From positions 1 through 64,000 of the forward strand of contig CALQQB010000011.1 of the NCBI GenBank assembly GCA_943332615.1: DNA of 64,000 nucleotides, given 5' to 3'. This stretch comes from Phenylobacterium deserti. GTDB lineage: Bacteria; Pseudomonadota; Alphaproteobacteria; Caulobacterales; Caulobacteraceae. The position numbers were made by a program, and so were the translations under genes. The notes beneath the pieces are model-generated. The model ran no database searches. It was not told where the DNA came from and saw only the letters and a program-made list of their open reading frames with translations. Of this stretch, positions 10,683 through 18,597 are shown piece by piece; position 1 is the stretch's first letter, and the number at the start of each line of letters is the position of its first letter.

Positions 10683-11276
10683 TCAGGTGAAGTCCCGCGC
10701 CAACTCCGCGCGTGAGGCCGGCGACAGCCCGGCGAGGTGGCTGTAGCGGTCGTGGCTGCAGCCGATGAGGATCTCGGTGGCCGGGTCACGGAAGACGGCG
10801 ATGTGCCGCGCCTCCAGCGGGAAGCGCAGGAAGTGAACCGAAGAGGTCTTGCCGTCCTCGCGGGTGCGCTCGATGTCGCCCTCGGCGAGGCTCATCACCC
10901 GCTCGGCGCCGACAGCCACGAAGAAGCAGTCCTCCACCCCGCCAAGCCGGTTCAGCACCTGCTCGCGTCGCACCGGATCGTCGATCTCGAACATCACTGT
11001 CGCCACCAGTTCCGAACCGTTCGGGATCAGCGGGTTGTAGGCTTCCAGCTCGTCCGGCACCTGGGCCGCGCCGCCCTTCTCGATCAGCAGCATCTCCTGC
11101 ACCTGGAAGAGCATGGTGTCGTAGCTCTCGAAGTAGAAGGTGCAGTAGGGGCCAAGCTCGATCCGCCGCAGCCGCTTCACCGGCAGCAGCTCAGCGCGCC
11201 AAGCCTTGCGGCGGGCGGCGAATTCCACGTCCGGCAGCAGGTCGTCGGGGGTGATCTTGCGCAGGGTAAGCGGCAT
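10683..11276 (-). CDS. DUF3501 family protein
   Basis: 197 residues beginning MPLTLRKITPDDLLP; the family has no known fold or function. Conserved-looking parts are the Phe/Tyr-rich FYFESYDTMLFQVQEML segment and a run near SSVHFLRFPL. It abuts the HdrD-like gene with no gap, and rubrerythrin lies upstream; this trio recurs in aerobic bacteria, implying a shared peroxide or iron-sulfur redox role. The function is inference from context only. Confidence 0.85.
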   Translation of the reverse strand: MPLTLRKITPDDLLPDVEFAARRKAWRAELLPVKRLRRIELGPYCTFYFESYDTMLFQVQEMLLIEKGGAAQVPDELEAYNPLIPNGSELVATVMFEIDDPVRREQVLNRLGGVEDCFFVAVGAERVMSLAEGDIERTREDGKTSSVHFLRFPLEARHIAVFRDPATEILIGCSHDRYSHLAGLSPASRAELARDFT

Positions 11277-12647
11277 CTAGGTGACTCCGTAGGCACGGGC
11301 GAAGACCTCGATCGGATGGGCCTCGGCCGGGGGTGCGGCCCCCTCGGCCTTGGGATCGTCGGCGATCAGCTGGACCAGGTGCTTGCAGGCCAGCGGGCAG
11401 TCCGAGCACAGCGTCTCATTGCCCTTGGCGGCCACCTGTCTGGCGGCCGGTCGGCCCACCTTGTTGGCGAGACCGTGGGTGCTCTTCATGACCCCGAAGG
11501 TGCCGCCGTGGCCGGAGCAGCGCTCGACCACATCGACCTTGAAGCCCGGGATCAGCCGCAGCATCTCAGCTGACTTGGCGCCCATGTTCTGCGCCCGCGC
11601 ATGGCAGGCGTGGTGGACGGTAGCCCCGCCGTCCAGAGGCTGCAGGCCCGGGGCCAGCCCATGGGCCTTCGAGAGCTCCATCACATATTCGCAGATATCC
11701 TTGGTCGCCAACGACAGCCCGCCCACCGCGGCGTCGTCGGGCAGCAGCAGCGGCCATTCGAACTTCATCATCAGGCCGCACGATGCGGTCAGCGCCACGA
11801 CGTCATAGCCGTCGGCGATGTAGGGGGCGAACACCTTGGCCACTCGCTGCGCCGCACCGGCCACCTCGCTGAGGTCACCCGACTCCAGCTGGGGCATCTT
11901 GCAGCACTCGGGATAGACCAGCTTCACCTCGCAGCCCTGAAGGGCCAGCACCTTGGCGGCGGCTACGGCGGTGTCGGGCTTGTTGTAGTCGACGAAGCAG
12001 GTGGCGTAGAGCGCGACCTTGCGCTTGCCGAACGCCGGACCGGATCTATTGACCTGGATCGGGTCCGCGTTCAGCCGACCCTTGGCGGTGCGGGTGTGGT
12101 AGCGCGGCAGCTCCACCTCGGCGTCGATCTGCGCGATGCCTTCCAGCAGCTTGCGCAGCGGCGTGTTGGCCCGCGCGGTGGCCCAGTTGGCGAGGCCCGC
12201 GACCGGAATGGCCAGCTTGCCGTTGCGGTCGGTCTGGCCCAGCTGCTCGCGCACGAACTCCCGGTCGCCCGCGCGGCGCCGGGCGGCGCGGTAGCGCAGG
12301 ATTAGGTGCGGGATGTCGATGTCGAAAACATGCGGCGGCACATAGGGGCACTTGGTGAGGAAGCACATGTCGCAGAGCGTGCAGGCCTCGGCGACGTGCG
12401 CGTGGTCCTTGGCGCCGATGCTATCGACCTCGCCCGTCGGGCCCTCGTCGATGGCGTCGAACATGCGCGGGAAGCTGTCGCACAGGTTGAAGCAGCGCCG
12501 GCAGGTGTGGCAGACGTCGAACTGTCGCTGCAGTTCCTCGTGGACCTTGTCGAGGTCGTAGTAATCCTCGTCCTGCCACAGGATCGGTCGGCGGAACGGG
12601 GCGTCGAGACTGCCCTCGCGCGGCGGAGCTTTGGACTCTTCGCTCAT
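11277..12647 (-). CDS. HdrD/GlpC-like iron-sulfur oxidoreductase
   Basis: 456 residues. The N-terminal dicluster ferredoxin module has [11 protein letters not shown] and [13 protein letters not shown]. Two CCG-type cysteine-rich domains follow, the first with YPECCKMP and the second with CHARAQNMG and ERCSGHGG. Such proteins bind two [4Fe-4S] clusters plus a special CCG-ligated centre and pass electrons to a partner, as in heterodisulfide reductase subunit D or GlpC. Here the partner is probably rubrerythrin (34 bp upstream in the same operon). No TM segment is seen, so it is likely cytoplasmic. Confidence 0.88.
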   Translation of the reverse strand: MSEESKAPPREGSLDAPFRRPILWQDEDYYDLDKVHEELQRQFDVCHTCRRCFNLCDSFPRMFDAIDEGPTGEVDSIGAKDHAHVAEACTLCDMCFLTKCPYVPPHVFDIDIPHLILRYRAARRRAGDREFVREQLGQTDRNGKLAIPVAGLANWATARANTPLRKLLEGIAQIDAEVELPRYHTRTAKGRLNADPIQVNRSGPAFGKRKVALYATCFVDYNKPDTAVAAAKVLALQGCEVKLVYPECCKMPQLESGDLSEVAGAAQRVAKVFAPYIADGYDVVALTASCGLMMKFEWPLLLPDDAAVGGLSLATKDICEYVMELSKAHGLAPGLQPLDGGATVHHACHARAQNMGAKSAEMLRLIPGFKVDVVERCSGHGGTFGVMKSTHGLANKVGRPAARQVAAKGNETLCSDCPLACKHLVQLIADDPKAEGAAPPAEAHPIEVFARAYGVT

Positions 12648-12681
12648 GGTTGAAGGCGGCCCCGCAGGGCCGCCGTCTTGC

Positions 12682-13098
12682 CTAGTCGAGCGTGTCGAGG
12701 GCGCGCTGGAAGCGGCCGGCGTGGGACTTCTCGGCCTTGGCCAGGGTCTCGAACCAGTCGGCGATCTCGTCGTGGCCCTCTTCGCGGGCGGTGCGCGCCA
12801 TGCCCGGGTACATGTCGGTGTACTCGTGGGTCTCGCCGGCGATGGCGGCCTTCAGGTTGTCGGCCGTGGGGCCGATGGGCAGGCCGGTGGCGGGGTCACC
12901 CACGCCTTCCATGAACTCAAGATGCCCGTGGGCATGGCCGGTCTCGCCTTCCGCCGTCGAGCGGAACACGGCGGCGACATCGTTGTAGCCTTCCACGTCG
13001 GCCTTCTGGGCGAAGTAGAGGTAACGGCGGTTCGCCTGGCTCTCGCCAGCAAAGGCGGCCTTCAGGTTTTCGAGGGTCTTGCTGCTCGCGAGCGACAT
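12682..13098 (-). CDS. Rubrerythrin, erythrin domain only
   Basis: 138 residues forming a four-helix ferritin-like di-iron protein. Ligand motifs are [29 protein letters not shown] and EKSHAGRF (two ExxH-type sets). The C-terminal rubredoxin domain of classical rubrerythrins is absent, so electrons must come from another protein; the HdrD-like neighbour is the obvious candidate. It reduces hydrogen peroxide. The start is the ATG at 13098, six bases after a GGAG site; an in-frame ATG four codons upstream lies next to that site and is less likely. Confidence 0.9.
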   Translation of the reverse strand: MSLASSKTLENLKAAFAGESQANRRYLYFAQKADVEGYNDVAAVFRSTAEGETGHAHGHLEFMEGVGDPATGLPIGPTADNLKAAIAGETHEYTDMYPGMARTAREEGHDEIADWFETLAKAEKSHAGRFQRALDTLD

Positions 13099-13267
13099 CT
13101 TCTTCTCCATTGCGGCGCCGCCCAACCGGCCTCGGCGCCCGCGCGGGCGGACTATGAACTCCGGCCCGGGAGGATCAACATGATATGCTCTATGCTCAGC
13201 ATCGACCCGCTCTATGGAGCTGGATCGACCCGCCGGATGTTCCTTTCTCGACGCGAAGGAGACGGTC

Positions 13268-13460
13268 ATGGCTGACGATAAGACCCAGGGTGAAGGCGAC
13301 TACATTTCGGGCAAAAAAGTACCAGGAGATGCAGCATGAGTTCGCCGAGAAAGGCCCCGTAGCCGAGAAGGCCCGTGAGGCCGAAGAGGCGCTCGATGGT
13401 CCGGAGGGCGCGGCGCTCGAAGAGGCGCGTCGTGAGACCGGCGAGGGCAAGACGCGCTGA
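13268..13460 (+). pseudogene. Small charged stress-type protein, frameshifted at an A6 run
   Basis: The ATG at 13268 gives MADDKTQGEGDYISGKK and then a premature TGA at 13337-13339. In the +1 frame, directly after the run of six A, the protein continues KYQEMQHEFAEKG to a stop at 13460. Removing one A gives one protein of about 63 residues of the small acidic/basic kind found in many alphaproteobacteria. Function unknown. The run AAAAAAG would suit -1 slippage, but the required shift is +1, so a real indel, a sequencing error or transcriptional slippage is more likely. Confidence 0.65.
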
Positions 13461-13481
13461 GCCGCCAGCGCCGCGATCAGC

Positions 13482-14045
13482 TTAGATGTGCAGGTTCCGG
13501 AACGTCAGCGAATAGCGGCGCGCCTTCGCCTCCGGCAGGCTGTGCTCCCACGCCGTTCGCGCCGCACCGTGCAGCAGATAGGCTGAGCGCGGCGCCAGCG
13601 GCGTGCTGATCCACCCGAACCGCTTGCCGACCCGACGCCGGAACCGCAGCACAGCGGGCGCGAGCAGCGACACTCCCACGATCTTATCGAACACTGGCCG
13701 ATCTCGATGCCAGCCGATCGGCGCACCCTCGCGATACTCATTGATCAGCAGTTGCACGAAGGTCGGCGCGGGCGCGCCCGCGAAAGCCGCGGCGCGGTCG
13801 CGGGTCGAAATCAGCCCGTCGGGGATCGGCTCGGCGGCCACCAGGCCTGGACCGTTGAAGTCGTACTTCAGCCCGAAGGACACCACCCGGCGACGGCCCT
13901 CGTAACCTCGCAACAGGAACGGCTCGAACGCCAACTTGGCCAACCGCGCCGCCAACTCGCGCTCTTCTGCCGCGCTGATCAGTTCGGCGCGGTTAACGGA
14001 ACCTTCCGGAGCCACGGGCGGCAGGTCGAAGAGTTGAGCGCTCAC
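13482..14045 (-). CDS. AlkB-like 2-oxoglutarate/Fe(II) dioxygenase
   Basis: 187 residues. Iron ligands are in GWHRDRP (HxD) and the later His in WEHSLPE; RYSLTFRNL supplies the 2-oxoglutarate-binding arginines. It resembles AlkB proteins that remove alkyl lesions from DNA or RNA by oxidation. The start is GTG. It is a single gene, convergent with the small frameshifted gene, with no adaptive-response ada nearby. Confidence 0.85.
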   Translation of the reverse strand: MSAQLFDLPPVAPEGSVNRAELISAAEERELAARLAKLAFEPFLLRGYEGRRRVVSFGLKYDFNGPGLVAAEPIPDGLISTRDRAAAFAGAPAPTFVQLLINEYREGAPIGWHRDRPVFDKIVGVSLLAPAVLRFRRRVGKRFGWISTPLAPRSAYLLHGAARTAWEHSLPEAKARRYSLTFRNLHI

Positions 14046-14077
14046 CGGGTGCAGATGGTCAGCCAGCCGCCCGGCCG

Positions 14078-14854
14078 CTACCCCAGCCGGGAAATCGCCG
14101 CCGCCACCGCCTTCGGCTGCTCCATCGTCACCATGTGGCCGGCCTCAGGAATGGAGACCAGCTCAGCGCCCAGGATGCCCTTCTTGAAGCCGTGGGCGTA
14201 GACCGGCGGGATCAGGCGGTCTGAGTCCCCCCAGACGATGATCGTCCGCGCCCGGATCCGGTGCATCCGGACGGAGAGGCCCCGTTCCGGGATCGGGAAC
14301 AGGATGCGGCCGGCCATGCCCAGCTGCCGGGCATTGTTGACCAGGTAGGTCTGCAGGAAGTTCGGGTCCGAGACATTGCGGCCGGCGGTCAGCATCGCCG
14401 CCCCGGCCTCGACGTCGTGGAACAGCAGCGCCGGCATCTCGAACGGCAGGGTCGCGAACAGGTCGGCGATCGGGTGCTCGTCGTCCCATAGGCCGGCCGG
14501 GCAGATCAGCGCCAACCGCGAGACATCGTTCGGCTGCACAGCTGCCATCTCGGCGGCGATCATGCCACCCATGGAATGGCCGACCAGGACGGGGTCCTTC
14601 AGGCCGAGCGCGGTGAGCACGTCCCAGGTGTGCAGGGTGAAATCCAGCATGTCGCGGATCTCGGGCGCCTCTTCGCTGTTGCCGTAGCCAGGGATCAGCG
14701 GCGCATAGACCCGGTGATGCTCGGCCAATTCCGCCAACAGCGGATCGTCGGCCGTGATCCCGCCAGCCCCATGCAGGAAGACCAGGTCGGGGCCGCCGCC
14801 ACCGACCAGATAGCGGACCGGCGCGTAGCGGGTCTGAACGGTGCGAAGCTCCAC
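14078..14854 (-). CDS. Alpha/beta hydrolase
   Basis: 258 residues with the alpha/beta-hydrolase fold: oxyanion region LVFLHGAGG, nucleophile elbow GHSMGGM, late acid in WGDSDRLIPP and catalytic His in EAGHMVTMEQP. It starts one base after the stop of the upstream LLM oxidoreductase, so the two are co-transcribed and probably act in sequence on one substrate, as hydrolase and monooxygenase. The substrate cannot be named. Confidence 0.88.
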   Translation of the reverse strand: MELRTVQTRYAPVRYLVGGGGPDLVFLHGAGGITADDPLLAELAEHHRVYAPLIPGYGNSEEAPEIRDMLDFTLHTWDVLTALGLKDPVLVGHSMGGMIAAEMAAVQPNDVSRLALICPAGLWDDEHPIADLFATLPFEMPALLFHDVEAGAAMLTAGRNVSDPNFLQTYLVNNARQLGMAGRILFPIPERGLSVRMHRIRARTIIVWGDSDRLIPPVYAHGFKKGILGAELVSIPEAGHMVTMEQPKAVAAAISRLG

Positions 14855-14855
14855 G

Positions 14856-16133
14856 TCAGGCCTCCACGGCGTAGGTCTTGGCCAGGTCGACGCTGGTGGG
14901 GGCTTCCTTCGGCAGGCGCCCGGCGGTGACGCGGTCCTTCAGCGGCTGGGTCCAGAAGCGGTTGTCGTCCTCCCAGTCGGGGAACATGTTCCTAAGCTTC
15001 GGCATCACCTTCTCGGCGAACAGCTTGGTCGAATACATGCACTTGTCGGCCGGCATATTGCCCACGTGCATCAGGCAGAAGATATTGCCGACATTCAGGC
15101 CCTTGATCAGGTCCTCCATCCGCTGGCGCACGGTCTCCGGCGAGCCGGCGATCACATGGCCGCCCTCGACCAGATCCTTCCAGGTGAGCTCCGTGTAGCC
15201 TCCGACCGGCGGAGCGTACTGCGACAGCGCCCCGGTCTGGATGGTCTTTATGGTCCGGTAGCCCGGTGCGTCGGCGAAGCCCGGATAGACGTGCAGACAG
15301 CGATTGTAAAAGTAGCTTACGTGCTCGGAATAGAGTCGCTCTGCTTCCTCGTCGGTGTCGGCCACCAGGATCGTCTGGGCGAAGCCGGCGCGGTAGGGGC
15401 TCTTGTCAACCCCACGCTCCTCGACCCGCTTCCAGTAGCCGCTCATCAAGGCCTGAGCGCGGAGGTAACCCGAGAAGCTGAGATAGGAATAGCTGTAGGT
15501 ATTATCGATACAGAAGTCGTAGGTCTCCACCGACCCGCCGCCCGGGATATGCACCGGCGGTCGCGGCTGCTGGATCGGGCGCGGCCAGATGTTGACGTGG
15601 CGCAGCTTGTTGTAGCGGCCATTGAAAGCGAAGGGCTCGCGGGTGGTCCACGCCTTGATGATCAGGTCGTGGGCTTCCTGGTACTTCTCCCGCGTCAGGC
15701 TGGGGATCTGGCCATAGCAGTAGTTGGTGTCCATCGAGGTCCCGACCGGGAACCCCGCCACCAGCCGCCCGCCCGAGATGCAGTCCAGCATCGCGAACTC
15801 CTCGGCCACCCGCACGGGCGGGTTGTACAGCGCGATGGAGTTACCCAGCACCACGATGGCCGCGTCCTTGGTGCGGCGGGCCAGTCCAGCGGCGATGATA
15901 TTGGGACTGGGCATGATGCCGTACCCGTTCTGGTGGTGCTCGTTCACCCCCACGCCGTCGAAGCCTAAGGTATCGGCGTACTCCAGCAGGTCCATGTAGG
16001 TGTTGTAGACCTCGTGGCTCTTGGCCGGGTCGAACAGCTTCTGGTCGATATCGACCCAGACCGAGCGGTTCTTTTCCCGGAAGTCATCCGGGAGGTACGG
16101 CCAAGGCATCAGGTTGAACCAGGTGAACTTCAT
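14856..16133 (-). CDS. LLM-class flavin-dependent oxidoreductase
   Basis: 425 residues of the bacterial luciferase-like TIM-barrel family. Features include VGVNEHHQNGYG near the N-terminus, SGGRLVAGFPVG, and a C-terminal part with LVEGGHVIAGSPETVRQRM. Members use FMNH2 or F420; this subgroup with EHH motifs is normally FMN-dependent. Paired with an alpha/beta hydrolase, it likely belongs to a small catabolic module. Start is ATG with a ribosome site in GGAGGCGAC. Confidence 0.87.
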   Translation of the reverse strand: MKFTWFNLMPWPYLPDDFREKNRSVWVDIDQKLFDPAKSHEVYNTYMDLLEYADTLGFDGVGVNEHHQNGYGIMPSPNIIAAGLARRTKDAAIVVLGNSIALYNPPVRVAEEFAMLDCISGGRLVAGFPVGTSMDTNYCYGQIPSLTREKYQEAHDLIIKAWTTREPFAFNGRYNKLRHVNIWPRPIQQPRPPVHIPGGGSVETYDFCIDNTYSYSYLSFSGYLRAQALMSGYWKRVEERGVDKSPYRAGFAQTILVADTDEEAERLYSEHVSYFYNRCLHVYPGFADAPGYRTIKTIQTGALSQYAPPVGGYTELTWKDLVEGGHVIAGSPETVRQRMEDLIKGLNVGNIFCLMHVGNMPADKCMYSTKLFAEKVMPKLRNMFPDWEDDNRFWTQPLKDRVTAGRLPKEAPTSVDLAKTYAVEA

Positions 16134-16252
16134 CGTGTCGCCTCCGGTCCGCCATCTCTGCGGGATGTTCAGGTGAACGACGATAACCGGATTGGGCGCG
16201 GCGCCAAGGGGCGGAACGGGCGAGTCCCATGGAAGGCTGGGCCCTCCTCACC

Positions 16253-16314
16253 GCGGGACCCATCGATTTGGTCCCGCCTGGCGCCCGCAGCATGCCAGAG
16301 CCAGTTGGCTGGCA
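16253..16314 (-). terminator. Two hairpins downstream of the 16.4-kb orphan gene
   Basis: An 8-bp stem GCGGGACC/GGTCCCGC (16253-16260 and 16270-16277) and a 6-bp stem TGCCAG/CTGGCA (16293-16298 and 16309-16314). They lie between the orphan gene and the LLM gene and may end transcription; there is no clear T run. Confidence 0.4.
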
Positions 16315-16341
16315 CAGGCGCACCGGCCTTAATCCCGGCCG

Positions 16342-16369
16342 TGCGCCAAATAGCCCCTGCGCCAAATAG
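16342..16369. repeat. 12-bp direct repeat next to the orphan gene end
   Basis: TGCGCCAAATAG occurs at 16342-16353 and again at 16358-16369, ending four bases before the stop codon of the orphan gene. It could be a footprint of insertion, or chance. Confidence 0.55.
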
Positions 16370-16373
16370 ACCG

Positions 16374-16892
16374 TCAGAGGTTCACGATCAGCGCGGCCGT
16401 TTGCGTGCCCAAAACCCGCATCTCCGCCGCGAGCTCATCGCCGGCCGGCACATTGGCGACGGTTTCACTCCAAGTATCCGGGGCCGTCTCATTGTAGTCG
16501 ATACGATTATTGACAGCCCCCTTGGTATCCTTCCGAACGTGGAACTCATCGACCGCGGCGCCTATCCGGATGGCCGAAACATGGCAGCCGCCTTTGGCGT
16601 TCCACTGCCAGCGCGGAGGGGTCATTTTCACAAAGCCAAGATCGTCCATCTGCTTGTTGCTGATCGGCTTGGCTTGCACCGGCGCGACGCCCGACGAGCC
16701 GTCGCCGAACAGACGCTGTAGGGCCTGGCGCTGCAGGACAGCGACGGGCCCGGTGCGAGCGAGCTCCGCAAGGGCGCTCAAGCGGGCGCCGTTCGGGCTG
16801 AGGTCGGTCGTAGCCGCCGCGTTCGGACGATGATCGTCGCGAGCCAACAAACTCGCCTGCCGGTTGCGCGAGATACTTGTCTCGTGTGGCAT
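16374..16892 (-). CDS. Orphan protein with toxin-like N-terminal linker
   Basis: 172 residues, not recognised as a whole. No signal peptide or TM segment. The N-terminal part (about 30-75) has SPNGARLSALAELARTG, then AVLQRQALQRLFG and PVQAKPI. This style of Ala/Leu/Gln repeat followed by a PVQ-type linker is seen ahead of toxin or DUF4157-type domains linked to contractile injection systems. The C-terminal 95 residues (from MDDLGFVKMTPPRWQW) are a compact mixed domain of unknown function, with one Cys and two His. The gene is visibly less GC-rich than its neighbours and stands alone, suggesting transfer. The toxin link is inference only. Confidence 0.6.
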   Translation of the reverse strand: MPHETSISRNRQASLLARDDHRPNAAATTDLSPNGARLSALAELARTGPVAVLQRQALQRLFGDGSSGVAPVQAKPISNKQMDDLGFVKMTPPRWQWNAKGGCHVSAIRIGAAVDEFHVRKDTKGAVNNRIDYNETAPDTWSETVANVPAGDELAAEMRVLGTQTAALIVNL

Positions 16893-17067
16893 GGCGTGGC
16901 CTCCCTTCGACAGTCGGTGGACTGCATCATGGATTCAGCCACGCCACAAGCCGAGCCCCCTGCCGTCCTTCATAGCTAACGTCTATCCAAAAACGTGAAA
17001 CGATCGATTGGACTGGCGCGTTCGCGCCGCCTAACTGTCACAGCGAAGACTGCGTGGAGGAATGACC

Positions 17068-17505
17068 ATGACCCAGGCCACCGACAAGACCATCGCCACC
17101 GGGCTGTCCCGGCTCCTGGCCGACAGCTATGGGGTCTATCTGAAGACCCACGGCTACCACTGGAACGTGCGCGGCATCAGCTTCGCGGCCCTGCACACCC
17201 TGTTCATGACCCAGTACACCGAAATCTGGACCGCCATCGACGAGGTCGCGGAGCGGATCAGGGCGCTGGGCGAGGCGGCGCCGCAGGGTTATGGCGCGTT
17301 CGCCGAGCTCTCCACGATCCGGGACGGCGATCCCCGGGCCTCGGCCGAAGCGATGCTGACGGAACTGATCGCCGACCACGAGACCCTGATCGCCACGGCC
17401 AAGACCGCCCGCGACGGCGCTGACGACGTTACCGCCGCCGTCATCGACAACCGCGTGCAGGCTCACCAAAAGCACGTCTGGATGCTCCGCGCCTCGCTGG
17501 GCTGA
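17068..17505 (+). CDS. dps: Dps-family DNA-protecting ferritin
   Basis: 145 residues. The Dps ferroxidase motif is present: KTHGYHWNVRGISF, then LHTLFMTQYTEIWTAIDEVAERIRALG, giving His, Asp and Glu ligands at the dimer interface. It stores iron and shields DNA from peroxide in starvation. The ATG at 17068 lies seven bases after GGAGG; the ATG six bases earlier is too close to that site. Short N-terminal tail, with no obvious lysine-rich DNA-binding extension. Confidence 0.92.
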   Translation: MTQATDKTIATGLSRLLADSYGVYLKTHGYHWNVRGISFAALHTLFMTQYTEIWTAIDEVAERIRALGEAAPQGYGAFAELSTIRDGDPRASAEAMLTELIADHETLIATAKTARDGADDVTAAVIDNRVQAHQKHVWMLRASLG

Positions 17506-17578
17506 CGCTCACAGCGCCTCGACGGACCTGTCGTTGTCGGGCATGCCGACGGCGGCGCTTGTCGGAGGCTCAGAGGTC

Positions 17579-18145
17579 ATGGCTGTGGAACTGCGCAAGG
17601 TGGAGACGGTCTACCAGGGCTATCTGACGATCCTCTCGGCCACCTTTTCTGGCCCGGACGGCGAGCCTTTCAAGCGCGAGATCGAGCACCACGGCCGAGC
17701 GTCGTGTGTCCTCCCCTATGACCCGGTCCGGCGGACGGCGCTGCTGGTAAACCTGCCCCGCGCGCCGGTGATCTGGTCGGGCGGGCCGCCGGAACTGCTG
17801 GAGGCGCCGGCCGGCATGGTCGAGGACGAGGACGCCGAGGAGACCGCGATCCGCGAGGCCATGGAGGAATGCGGCGTGCGCCTGGGCCGCCTGGAAGCCG
17901 TGGGTTCCCCGTATTCCTGTCCCGGCGTGTCCAGCGAGCGGATCGACCTGTTTCTGGCCGCCTATTCCGCGGCCGATCGGGTGGCGGCCGGCGGTGGGGT
18001 CGAGGGCGAGAACGAGCACATTACGGTGCAGGAGGTCCCCCTGACCCTGCTCTGGACATGGGTCGAGCAGCGCAAGATCGAGGACCTGAAATCGCTGGCG
18101 CTGATCCTGGCGCTGCGGGTGCGGCAGCCGGAATTGTTTTCGTAG
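17579..18145 (+). CDS. NUDIX hydrolase (ADP-sugar pyrophosphatase type)
   Basis: 188 residues from the ATG at 17579; an in-frame upstream ATG at 17534 adds 15 weakly supported residues. The NUDIX box is LEAPAGMVEDEDAEE followed by TAIREAMEECG. It is one residue shorter than the standard box, as in the YffH/AdpP-like subgroup that splits ADP-sugars and similar nucleoside diphosphates. Cytoplasmic; the substrate is not defined. Confidence 0.85.
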   Translation: MAVELRKVETVYQGYLTILSATFSGPDGEPFKREIEHHGRASCVLPYDPVRRTALLVNLPRAPVIWSGGPPELLEAPAGMVEDEDAEETAIREAMEECGVRLGRLEAVGSPYSCPGVSSERIDLFLAAYSAADRVAAGGGVEGENEHITVQEVPLTLLWTWVEQRKIEDLKSLALILALRVRQPELFS

Positions 18146-18241
18146 CAGCAGCCCCACTACCTGAGTTCTAACATCATGAAGTTGCAAGATTAATTCATCA
18201 GAATAATGCGTCACTGTGTGGGTCGCAACGGCGAGGTCCCC

Positions 18242-18513
18242 ATGAAAGCCTCTCCCGCTTTCGCCAAACAGATCGAGGGCTACGGTCTGACCACCGCCGA
18301 GATCCTCTACCGGATACCGGACCACCCCTCCCTGCTGCAGAGCTACCTCTGGCAGGACTACGACCTGTTCCCGGATTTCCGACGTTGAAGAAACTCCTCG
18401 ACTTCTCGGCGCGGACCCTGGACGGGCCGCTGTTCAAGGTCACCGTCGGCCACCAGCGGCTGATCCGGCCGATCGAGTTCAAGACGGTCTGCGCGGAATT
18501 CGGCCTCGCCTGA
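18242..18513 (+). pseudogene. usg: Usg-family protein, one-base frameshift
   Basis: The ATG at 18242 begins MKASPAFAKQIEGYGLTTAEILYRI, the signature of the alphaproteobacterial Usg family (named for its position upstream of a trp gene; function unknown). The frame runs to DYDLFPDFRR and stops. One base on, the rest of the family follows: FPTLKKLLDF, then DGPLFKVTVGHQRLIRP and EFGLA, ending at TGA 18511-18513. TTTCCG in place of TTTCCCG explains it, so one C is missing. The restored length is 90 residues, the family norm. Pseudogene or sequencing error. Confidence 0.8.
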
Positions 18514-18597
18514 GAGGCGGCTTCAACAGGGGGCGCCTCGACATCCGCGCCTTCGGCGTGGACTGATAGCGGCCGTCGTCGCCGCCTGAGTCTCCTG

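Noticed and set aside
13313..13320. Programmed -1 ribosomal frameshift at AAAAAAG
   Set aside because: The downstream family sequence is in the +1 frame, not -1, so classic slippery-site recoding does not fit.
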